The notes beneath the pieces are model-generated. The model was given only the letters and a program-made list of their open reading frames with translations, was not told the DNA's origin and did no database searches. 64,000 nucleotides of DNA, from NCBI RefSeq assembly GCF_032854445.1, contig NC_088306.1, positions 20,619,764 through 20,683,763 of the forward strand, written 5' to 3'. A program made the position numbers and the translations under genes. Within the stretch, counting starts at the first letter, position 1, and every line of letters begins with the position of its first letter. This DNA is from Liolophura sinensis (Eukaryota; Mollusca; Polyplacophora; Chitonida; Chitonidae). Positions 47,655 through 58,300 of this stretch are shown here, one piece after another.

Positions 47655-50600
47655 TCACTCATCACTGGAAGAACTACTTGATGACTCGCTGGACATGTAT
47701 TCAACATCCTCATTCTCTTTGTTATGTCCCTTGAGAGAGCTCTCATGTGTGTTCTGATGGTGATGTGTGTTGGTGCTTGATGAGGTTAGAGAATGAGTCA
47801 CTTCCATTGGTGGTTGCCAGGAGACAGAACTTGTATTCTGGGATGTTGGAATTTGTTCTGAAAGAAATATGTCTCAACTTAGTTTTTTTGTATCTGATTG
47901 GTTGGTTATTAATACTGATCTCAATGATTATTCACCAATATGATCGTGTTTGGGTTTATGAGAAATGAATTCAGAGGAAACCTTTGCAATTCACCGGTAC
48001 CTGACAAACCTACTGACTTAAAGCCGCAAATGTATTGATAAAGCTATAACTGGGATTCGAAAATGTTTTTATTGAATTCCTTGGTCAAGGGCCTAACAGT
48101 TGTATGAGCCTGTGAAGACCGTCTAAGCCAGCAATTAAGCAATTGTATTTCAGCAGCGTCAGAATATTTCAAGCTTACTCATATGCCTTTAGTCTTCAGA
48201 ATTGATCTCATTTTTCCACTCAGGTTGGTTTTCATGCCCTATTCATCACTGCAGTTTTGGGGCCCAGATTCACACTGAATTTCAATCATACTAAAATGGA
48301 CATGGTCATCACCACTTAATTACAAAAGTATGGTTGAAATCCAAAATATTATCAGAACTTTTAAACAGGTTGCCCCATCCTCATGTCTGGGTTCAGTACA
48401 CTTACCAACTTGTGGTGGCCTGGTTGGCCCTAGAGCATCGCTGTAGCTGATCTGTGTGTGGACTGAACTGATTGGTAGATCATTGATTTTACCCAGGAAT
48501 CCACTGCGCATTTCAAAGTCTGTAGGGTACGGTCGTCGGGGGTCACCTGGTACCAAACACAAGAGAGATAAGTAAGAGTGTGGTTAGCGTACCAGCACGG
48601 GGCAGTGGATCACACGCCCGTCATTACTGTAATCGATCTAAGTCCAAGTCCAGCTCATGCTGTCTTCTTCTTGCTACGTGGGAAGACTGCCAGCAACCTT
48701 CAGATTGTCGTGAGTTTCCTACCACCATACTGCTGACCGCCGTGGTATAAGTGAAATATTCCTGAGTACATCATAAAACACCAATCAAGTAAATAAACTA
48801 AATAAATCATTGCACTGTTTTACTGTATAAGATCTAAAATTTTGACCGTATAAAATTACTAATTCTGCTTTATTCTGAAAGTTCTACTGATCATAGAAAG
48901 ATAACTGATTTGAGGAGTCAGAATAAAACCTACATGTACTTTTTTGTCGAATTTTGAAACAGCTCAAAAGAATATTTTGTTGAAAATGGAAAAAAATGGC
49001 CCGAAACTCCAACTTCAAGGTTTAACTTAAATGTCCTAGTCAAGCCATGTACCAAGTTTCAATCCAACCTTTTCGCATGTCTGCAATGTGTTGATTCAAG
49101 AATATTCTGAAAGTATTGTTCTGTGTTGACTGCTAAAATGATACTTTTTGTAAAGCCATGAAATTGGCCAATCCAACCAATTAGGTTAACCTTTATAAAA
49201 AAAAATTCTGGAAAACTGTTTTGTAGTTGACTAATGGACAGATGCATTGACAGGCGGGATGGATGGAGGACTGCCCGTAAACTATGCCCTAACAAAAACA
49301 ACATACCAAGAGACTGTGTTCAAGATATTCTTGAGTATGGCGTAAACCACCAACCAAAATTAATAAAAATAAATGAATAACGATGCTGAAGGAGCAGTGA
49401 CAGACACCAAACAAGGAAAGCGGACATGATTAACCCTCTACATACCTAGAGACCATGTTGAAGAGGCTGTGGCAGGCACTTAACAAGGAAAGCGGACATG
49501 ATTAACCCTCTACATACCTAGAGACCATGTTGAAGAGGCAGTGACAGGCACTAAACAAGGAAGGCTAACACAATTAACCCTTTACATACCTAGAGACCAC
49601 GTTGACGGTGCGGCGACGGAGTTGTCAGCACTAATCCTGTGAGCAAACTTGATGAGATCCTCAGATGATATCGTCCTTTTGTTGGCCTGGTTAATGGCAT
49701 TCAGCTTCTGCTTGGCTTGATAAACTGCTGTGCCCTGACGGGAAGAATACAAATCTCACTTTACTGTTTCTCACGCTGTAGTCTTTGTTTTGGATCAGCT
49801 GTGTGATTATTATTTCCCTTGCAAAAGATCAGGGCCTAGTTTCACAAGGCCACATACAACATTTATTTCTCGTACATTTGTCATACAATATTTTGTACGT
49901 TAAGTCACGTTTTCACGAAGTGCTTTATCATAGAAATTCTCCAAGAAATTCAAGCCTATATTCATTTTCCCCAAACTTTTGATTTTCTCAGGTCTCTTAC
50001 TAGCGCATCTAGACTTTGTTTCCGGAGAGTACATTACGCGTGGGAATGCAATAGCACTTATCAAATTCAAAGAACTGGTTTCAGTTTAAAGAAGTATGCC
50101 TACTGTAGGAAAAAGGTACAGCTCTTAAGCAGTCCACGGAGGGTCCAGTGGGGTAATGAAGTACAACCAGGAGTAACCTCCCCTGCGCTTGCTTACAATG
50201 TTCTGATAGTTCTTGCCTGGATAGAATCAAAATGAACACTGACATAACGGAAGTTCACAACAAGATTTGAGAGAAAGACTTTGAACTTCACTGAAACTGA
50301 CACGTTCCACTCACCAAGATTGTCTCTGCTTCCTTCAAATTTTTCTGAAGGTTTTTAATGTCATGATCTCTCTTATCAACCTCAGCTTTCAGCTCATCTA
50401 TAGTTTTCTGGATGTTTCCTTGTTCTTCTGCTACAAAAAGACATGAATGAAATATTTTAACAAATATTCAAAATTCATTTCTTGTGGATACTTATATAGT
50501 GAAATAGTATGACCAGCATAACTGAAAGCTGCTTCATTGCTGGACTGTATTCAGCATATCCCGATGATTTTTCTCACCTTAAGTTTCTGTGTGCTATGCC

Positions 50601-53600
50601 TGGAAAAGAAGTTATTTATTTATTTATTTGATTGGTGTTTTACGCCGTACTCAAGAATATTTCACTTATATGACGGCGGCCAGCATTATGGTGAGAGGAA
50701 ACCGGGCAGAGCCCGGGGGGAACCCACAACCATCCGCAAGTTGCTGACAGACCTTCCCACATACGGCGGAGAGGAAGTCAGCATGAGCTGGACTTGAACT
50801 CACAGTGACCGCATTGGTGAGAGGCTCCTGGGTCATTACGCTGCGCTAGCGCGCTAACAGACTGAGCCACGGAGGCCCCTCTAGGAAAATAAGTTATTTA
50901 TGTGCATAAGTGTAAACAAATAAGTTAAAACACAAACGTGAATAGTAAAATAAATACATGTCCTGTAAATCTTCAGCCTTTTTGACCTATAAAGCACATT
51001 TTTTTCATGGAATTTATACACTACAATGATTTGATTGTGTCAATTAACATACAAACTACATAATACTGAGCAGATTATTTCTCTCAGAATGTTTTGAAAT
51101 ATTGGTAACAGTGGTGGTTGAAAAGGTTGAAGAATTAGTCCCAATATACAGAAAGATTCAACGTTTGATTTGATCTGATTAGCGTTTTACGCCGTGCTCA
51201 AGAATATTTCACTTCCATGACACCAGCCAAATTGTGGTGACAGGAAACCGGGCAGAGCCCGAGGGAAATCCCCAATCATCTACAGGTAGTTGTCAGACCT
51301 TCCAACAGCACGAGCTTAGGTCATCACGAGCTGGACTTGAACTCACTACGACCACATTGGCGAGAGTTTCCTGGGTCATTGTGCAGCATTTGCATGCTAA
51401 CCACCTCAGAATGCCCCCGAAAGGTTCAGGCTGTAATGAGACTTGACCATAAATGACAACACCTGTCTCTAAAAATCGAAGTAGGCATCACTAAATAGAT
51501 CACTTAAAACTATGCACAAATATACTTTCATTTATTTTTTTAGATTTTTGAGAAAAGAGTTAAAGGCATTCAAACAAATGAATTCTAAGGTGGGCTTTGT
51601 GGACCATACCATCAGAGTTTAGGAGCTCTGACGTCACAGGGGAGTTCTTCCAACTCTAATCAGGACACTGAATGTTAGAATAACCCTATTTACACATGAA
51701 TAAAACATTACTGAAACAATGTTCCCAAAAATTCCTTTTTTCTGGTGAACATGAGGGGAAAAAGGTGATGTCAGGTCATAGTTCCTAGATACAGTCAGTA
51801 TGGCTCATAAAGCCCACCACAGTATTCAAATATTTGAATGCCTTTCAACACTCTAAAAAAAAATCTGAAAAAGTGAATGAAAGTATTTTTATACATGGTT
51901 TTCTGTTGTCCATATAATGAACCTTACATCATAATTTGGCTTTCTTTTACTTGAAATACTATGCATTAGCATTCTCCACTGAACACACCTACCCAGTTTA
52001 AGCGTTTCTTTGATCTCCTTGTCTTTGTGAATGAGAAGATCCATCAACATCACTGTGTCCGGTTGATCTGACCTTTGCTGACCTTTAGGGGCACTCATCA
52101 CCTCCAGTAATTCTCTGAAAACACAGCAGGTACATTTGTATATAATATGATGTTGGAAAACATTTGGATATAAACAAAAGAAATATAATTTTTTGTTTTT
52201 ACTCTTCCCAATGAGAAAAATGGGGGTTTTAAACAAATTAGCATTGACAAAAGTAAAAAAACAAAAAATTAAAAACTTTCAAAATCTCAATAAAAGCTCT
52301 AGGGTACAGCTATTGTTTGTATGGACAGTTGAGTTAGGCCCGTGATTGTGTTTTTCTTTCATCTGGTCTCAGAAATGGCACAATATTGAACTAAATGTTT
52401 CCGGATAGCTTTAAATGTGCTCTTTTTGATTCTGTTACATGGATAAATGCCCCGGCTGTAGTTTCCATGTTACAATCTCTTATGTGCAGCTGACCCTTCT
52501 CAAACTGGGTCTTTATACTCTTTCGCGCTATCATTCCGGTCTTCAGGCCAGCCCATTACTATCATTTTAACCTTTGCACCATCACGTTTCAAAACTGGGC
52601 TGTGAGTCCCTCTCACAACTCCCTGCCTTTTTACACAGTGGTCTGAGCATAACTGTTCGCCTAGCAAAGAGAACTACATGTGAGTTTTCATAATACTTGC
52701 TTGAGTTTTTTTATACACTGTACACAAGAATATTTCACTTGTAAGTTAAACTTTCCAACCTAAACCCACGGCCTAAACTTGAGACAGGAGAGTATAATTA
52801 TTAGCAGCCTTTTCACACTGATAAAATCAATAACATTTCTCATGTATATTTACATTTTATGACCCTTTGTGTGTGATTCATGTTCATTTTGTTTCTGCTT
52901 TGTCTTATTTTTTTTAAATCTTTTTGAAACTGATTTCTGTTTGATGGTAGGCAGTTGTAAAGACTAGGTTTGTCAGTTTGCTAGTCAATGAGCCAGTACT
53001 CAGTCATCTGACATTGCTTTGACGTCAGGTTTGGCAAAATTTTGTTTGGCCAAGGATGGCCCCAAACCAATGTCAGGCCACGCTTCATTTAAAAACCTGA
53101 TGTAGCTAAACGTCCTTGTCAAGGAAGTAATCAATAAGGAATCTTGGAAAAATGCGGCCAAAAAATAACAGATCAACCGTTCAATACATCAACAGACAAA
53201 AAATTAGGACACATGTCAGCAAACTTATTAAAGGCCATTGAATTGTATTTGATAGATAAGCTTTGTCCCAAATGCCGCGATGCACTGCCAGAACAATGGC
53301 ATCCGGTATTTAAAAGGAGCACGCTCTGATGTTGGTTTGGGACCATCCAGAGCCCAAAAATATGTTGCCAAACCTACCATCAGAGCAATCTTGGACTACG
53401 TGTCAGATGTTTATTGTAAAAAGCTGGTACTTCAATGAATTGACGTCACTTTACTACGTGATAGCAACCTCAACTTTCAAAATTTTCAGTATGTTCAGAC
53501 GCGTGTCTGTAGAGTAGCATATCAAACAGATAAACAGGAATCGTGCGTGTTAGTTAAGTGTTGATTTGCATGCTTTTACTGAATTTTCATTGGTTAAAAA

Positions 53601-55145
53601 TGTGAGTTGTTAAATTTACAAAGAAAAACATCATAAGTAAGATGTTCTTCATTCTAGTCTCTGTCATGTGAAACTATCATCCATGAGTTTTCTGCATCCA
53701 ACTGTTCAAGGTTCATACATATCAGAAAGTCAGACAGTATGTTCGGTTTGTAGTTGGATGCTTATACCACTTGACCACTGAAGTTGTTGTGACAGAATGA
53801 GTTTTTTTAGACGTGTTTAAGGCAGATGAACATGGTAAGAGCTGAATATGTCACATTCTTTTGACACGTAGACTACATCTGAAAGGGGTCTCCTCCATAT
53901 TTGGCCATAGTAGCCTTGCATGATTGTTCTTCACTGTCCAGAAACTCCTTTACAATGCTTAGCATCTCAGGGCACCTGACTGTTAAAATCCTGAGCTGTC
54001 AATCACCCGAAAGGTAAATATCCATGCATATTTCAGCAAGTTCAACTCTGCTCGCTGGAACTTCATAAAGATGGCTGCCCATCACAAACACCATCCGGGT
54101 TCCTGGGACACACATGTCCATCGTTTGCAATAGTGAGACCTGGGGAACAGCCCTCATTTTGGAAACTTGGAATCAGCAGACAGCTTGAGCTTGCTGAAAT
54201 ATGGATAGATATTTACCTTTGGGATCACTGACAGCTTGGAATTTTAACAGTCAGGTGCCCTATTCTTTTTTACCCATATAAACTGTGCCATACAAAGATA
54301 CACAGTACCTCAACTCTGGATTTGCAAAATCTGAAATAATCTGGTACCCCTTCGGGTAGCCATCGTTAGAAAATTGGTAGTCTGCTTTTTTTTCAGATAG
54401 CCCAAAAAGATTTGAAGTAACCATCTTTATTAAATTGACTTATATACATTTTCAGCTTTCCGACCAGATCCATATTTTTGTTCATTCATAATAGTCACTA
54501 CAACTACAATAAAAAAAAATGTTCATTTTATGATTCAGATTATGACTGCATTTCTAAATGTCACTTTACTGTTTACTCATTTTGATGACCTTTAAAATTT
54601 ATTTATTTCATTGATGTTTTACACCTCACTCAAGAAGATTCGTCATGGACAAATCACATTTGTGACATTTTACCACATGTACATGTTAGAATGGCCGACT
54701 CGATCGGCAAGCAAGGCAATATGGATGAACTTCTGCAAACAGTGCGATTGTTTCCCAGGTCATCATAGGGATACAAATAAAGTTTATTAGGTATTCACTT
54801 CATTCACATTCAATCTAAAAACTTGGTAGCCCCACAGACAGGATGCTCTCATTTTCTAGTAGCCCAGAGAAAAAATCTGGATTTCACGGGACGTCGGGTT
54901 GGCAATTTTGCGAGCCCTGCTAGTGATTCATAGAAAGTAAACAATGCGTTGTTGTTGTAAAATATACAAGGCTTATCTACTGATTTCTTTTAACCTGACA
55001 TTTATGCTGCATTAACTTGTGTGTGAGATTTGTGGTGATCAAAAGTGACGAACCGCGTGACATACTTAGTTGCTATCTCCACATCGTCGATAAGAGATAG
55101 TAATTTATGACGAGTACTGACAACATCTCCCGCTACCGCCGCCAT
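47655..55145 (-). CDS. MED4: Mediator of RNA polymerase II transcription subunit 4
   Basis: Nuclear protein of the Mediator middle module, which links activators to RNA polymerase II. Coding exons in transcript order: 55066-55145, 51993-52114, 50315-50430, 49590-49734, 48406-48546 and 47655-47857. All introns are GT-AG with matching phases, and the product is 268 residues (human MED4 is 270). The N-terminal half, with [17 protein letters not shown] and [18 protein letters not shown], is a predicted helical coiled-coil region. [11 protein letters not shown] and [18 protein letters not shown] follow. The highly conserved [18 protein letters not shown] block (exon 5) identifies the family, and the C-terminus ends [16 protein letters not shown] plus a serine run and DE, as in vertebrate MED4. 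It is divergently paired with EIF4E2. Exon 4's donor junction is repeated downstream in intron 4. Confidence 0.96.
48590..48805 (+). mobile_element. SINE family A, diverged
   Basis: Head, GTCCAAGTCCAGCTCATGCT, GACTGCCAGCAACCTTCAG and the tail CATAAAACACCAATCAAGTA are recognisable. It lies in MED4 intron 4, antisense to the gene. A further tail fragment of the same family is at 49320-49380. Confidence 0.85.
49400..49600 (-). repeat. MED4: 72-bp tandem repeat spanning the MED4 exon 4/intron 4 junction
   Basis: In transcript sense the junction ACGTGGTCTCTAG|GTATGTA (exon end at 49590) is followed by two further copies reading ACATGGTCTCTAG|GTATGTA. The plus-strand motif CCTAGAGACC recurs at 49445, 49517 and 49589, exactly 72 bp apart. 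The first copy contains about 25 bp resembling exon 4 coding sequence. Reading through the true donor gives GGT ATG TAA, so use of a downstream copy would introduce an immediate stop. Confidence 0.9.
50621..50883 (-). mobile_element. SINE family A, full length, with target-site duplication
   Basis: Complete minus-strand copy with both pol III boxes. The flanks GGAAAAGAAGTTATTTAT and GGAAAATAAGTTATTTAT are a near-perfect duplication. It is in MED4 intron 2, in the same orientation as the gene. Confidence 0.93.
51170..51418 (-). mobile_element. SINE family A, diverged, near full length
   Basis: Tail TTTGATCTGATTAGCGTTTT (reverse sense), body GAAACCGGGCAGAGCCCGAG and B box GGACTTGAACTCAC are present; the head is altered. 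It lies in MED4 intron 2. Confidence 0.88.
53970..54260. mobile_element. Probable MITE with ~80-bp terminal inverted repeats
   Basis: The left end GGGCACCTGACTGTTAAAAT is matched by an inverted right end ATTTTAACAGTCAGGTGCCC. The match continues inward through AGGTAAATATCCATGCATAT and CAGCAAG for about 80 bp on each side with few differences, around a unique centre of about 125 bp. No coding capacity is present. The element is 291 bp and sits in MED4 intron 1. No clear target-site duplication was found, so the superfamily is unknown. Confidence 0.75.
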
Positions 55146-55334
55146 GCTTTTCGCCTTCTTTGTTTCAACCAATCACAGTAAGCGTTAAAAATCTCATGAC
55201 GCCGGATATGACTTTTCAACCAATAACATAGACTGATGCTCACGGGCATCAACATTGTAACTTCCGGCTAAATTTTGCAGAAAATATAGTTTTCATGAAG
55301 AAAAATTGACTGGAAAACTGGTATAAATTTAAAA
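55146..55334. promoter_or_regulatory. Bidirectional promoter between MED4 and EIF4E2
   Basis: Only 189 bp separate the two divergent ATGs. The interval has two CCAAT boxes in inverted-symmetric use (CAACCAAT at 55169-55173 and 55220-55224), an ETS-like ACTTCCGGC (55260-55268) and GCCGGAT (55201). There is no TATA box, and a GCCGCCAT motif overlaps the MED4 start. Both genes are housekeeping types, which fits a shared TATA-less promoter. Confidence 0.75.
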
Positions 55335-58300
55335 ATGAACAACAAATTTGAGGCGTAAGTATATTTTAATGTTTTGTGATATTTGGAGACAGATGTCCGT
55401 TCGTTGTCAGTTGTCATCTGTGGTCATTCTCACGCGGCAGGCCACTGTGTACGCCACGGGCACGTTTGATCTCTCGTACGATTGGAGGGGGTGTCCGCTA
55501 GAACTTGTCAGACTACACGAACACAGTGACACGGTGATATCAGAACTCGCCGATCCTTAGAGAACAGGGGTGGATCAACTGTTGAACGCTATGATCATGA
55601 AGTCTTCGGCTTGTAACAACCATTCACCGTATGTTTTTTCTTTGTGTAACAGTTTTTTTTTAATTTGACGACATGACGTGGATGAAGAGTGAAAAAACAA
55701 TACACTTTTTCACAACTGGTGATCCATGTAGTATTTTGTATTTGCTTTCTTACATTTTCAAGTAAATAATCTTCTCCCAAGGTCTTGCTAGGTGAAAATA
55801 AAGTAGCATTTAATTGGTTGAAGGTCTACATACATCTATGGGCAAAGTGTATCAAAAACTCCTTGACACAATATGTGTGGGATCTATATCTTTCTCAGAC
55901 ACAGGCACAACAGGCAATTCTGTCCTCTAATAATCAAATGTTAGGTACAGATCAACTTTTTTCTCCTTGTCCAGCAAGTTGTAACAGTTTTCATAACAGT
56001 GATGGGAGAGAAATTTACACGATACCGGTAACACCCAGATGTCAGTAAAAAATGCAGTTTTTACGAACTTGAAGATAAATGACTTATAAAGAAGACTTCG
56101 CAACATTCCATACCTAAACAAAAATCATGTTCAGCATTCTGACCATATGGTATAGAATATGACAGTGACTGGCATTAACAGAAGATTAACACCCAGTTTG
56201 TTTCATGAACATGAAATGGTGTAGTAAAACAGATGGTGTGTATTGTGCCTTAATGCTATGTTCATGTAGGTGTTGCTATATTTTAAAATTGTACAGAGCG
56301 ATTCATTGTATACAATGAAAGTACTTGTATATTTATATGTTTCAGACTGAAGACAGAGGACAGTGGTGAAGAAGAGGTCGATAATGGCGATCAGAAGAAT
56401 TCCCTTCAAAATTTTGAGAACAGAGAAAAAAGGGTATTCCTTTTCAACTTTGAATTACTAAATCGTAAAATGACCATGAACTGATCATCTTGGCAGTTTG
56501 CAAAGCCTGATTGATATTTCACAGAGAAAATGCATACGCTAACTGTAAAACCCATGACCTTCAAATTATAAACTGTCAGGTAGGTTGGTTGGGGGTGGGG
56601 GGAGGGGTTTATATTTTTTGACACAACTTCAACTTTTACCTTCTATTATATCCCTCAAGACACAGGGGTGAGTCTCGGACCTTATCTGTAGTGTTCGTTT
56701 GGTTTTGATGCCTTGTATTCCCAGTGTCTGCACAAAATGGTCTGTCAGAGGGAATCTTGTTAATCCATTCTACATTGTATAGTCAACAGCTTTTTATGAA
56801 ATTTTGTTTTCGCAGAATAAATTTTGGATATCACTTCGAAAATCCGAAGATGTTGAACTCCCTGTTATAGCTTGCAGTAACTTTGACATTTGTAATCCCT
56901 CATCCCTGTATTGGTTGTAAGAAGAGTTTGAAATCTCTGTTACAGGTGGCAGGCCCAGGGGAACATCCCTTACAGTTTAGTTACGCCTTCTGGTTTTCAC
57001 GGAGGACACCGGGCAAGCAGACCACAGCCTCTAGCTATGATCAGAATCTCAAACAAGTCGGCTCATTTGCTTCTGTAAGTCTTGTACTGTACGTAGCATT
57101 TGAAGTTTTGATATGCATCATATGAGAATCATTTATGAGAGCTTGGAGGGTTCGTATGTAGCGTGGAAAACCTTGAAAGCCTGGAATTTGGAAGTAATTT
57201 TCCTATGCCTTGGAAAGCCAGGAAAAGCCTTGAAATTTAGATTACAGAACCAACCTGGGCTACGGTGTCCTGACATTTTTATCTTGGAGAAATTAGTTTT
57301 CCAACATCTTTCAAATTGCTCACTACACTGCTTTGTATAAGTGTAAATTGGTATAATTAAGGTCATTTTATGCATTGTTCTAAGTCTATTTAAGAGTAGA
57401 ATATTCCATGTAGCCTGGAAATTGTGAATTTTAGGCCTGGAAAAGCCTTGAAAAAGCAGGGAAATTTGGAAAATCTTTGAAGTGTACAAACCATGGCTTG
57501 GGCTGTCTTGTAGAGGGCATAGTTCACCTGTTGGCCTAAACTTTATCAAACCACTTCAAAAAGGTTGGATATTTTTCATTTTTTTTCATCATTACAAATC
57601 TTACCCAAATAAGACAAACTTACGGCATTGTCAGGATGAGCAATAGCATGCTATATTTCTGATATACCTTTTTCAGCCTATAAAAATGGATTTTTTTGGG
57701 GGGGGGGGGGGACAAAATTTTAGGGCAATGAGGCCATCCGTGAAAAAAAAACATCTGTTGGGCGTAACCATACGCCATCGGAAAAAAAGGTCAGCAGGTT
57801 CTTTAGGGAATCTCTCTCTTCTTTTACTCTGGCTTACGAAACTAATAGAGATTTTAGAGAAATTAACAATGAGAGACAAATTTAAATAAACAGCTTCTAT
57901 CAAAACTTTATAGTGATACACTCAACAAACATATTTTTAATGATGGCCTTCTTGTAAATAAAACATAAGCAGCAGTATGTATTGTGTGGTTTTATCCTTG
58001 GCAGGTAGAGCAGTTCTGGGAACTGTACAGTCATACAGTCAGACCCAGTGATTTATCAGGTCACAGTGATTTTCATTTGTTTAAGGAGGGCATCAGGCCA
58101 ATGTGGGAGGTAAGTATACACGTGCATGTAACGAGTCACCAAACTATAGTTGGCAAATTTTGATATCTTTCAGCCTTTTAGTGTGTAATCAATAGCGTTT
58201 TGTTGGTAGTATTCAAGTCATTGAATGAAAGGAAGTAAAACAGGTACAGCTGAACCCCTTTTTGGTGTTTATCAAATTTCTTTGGATGTACCATAACTTG

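Noticed and set aside
53144-53517. Two adjacent plus-strand frames of about 60 codons in MED4 intron 1
   Set aside because: No domain, no splice support and antisense to the gene; likely chance frames or an old repeat.
57699-57712. Poly-G run (also poly-C at 31481 and 39312) as a quadruplex or regulatory site
   Set aside because: Single homopolymer runs, most likely simple-sequence slippage; length may not be reliable in the assembly.
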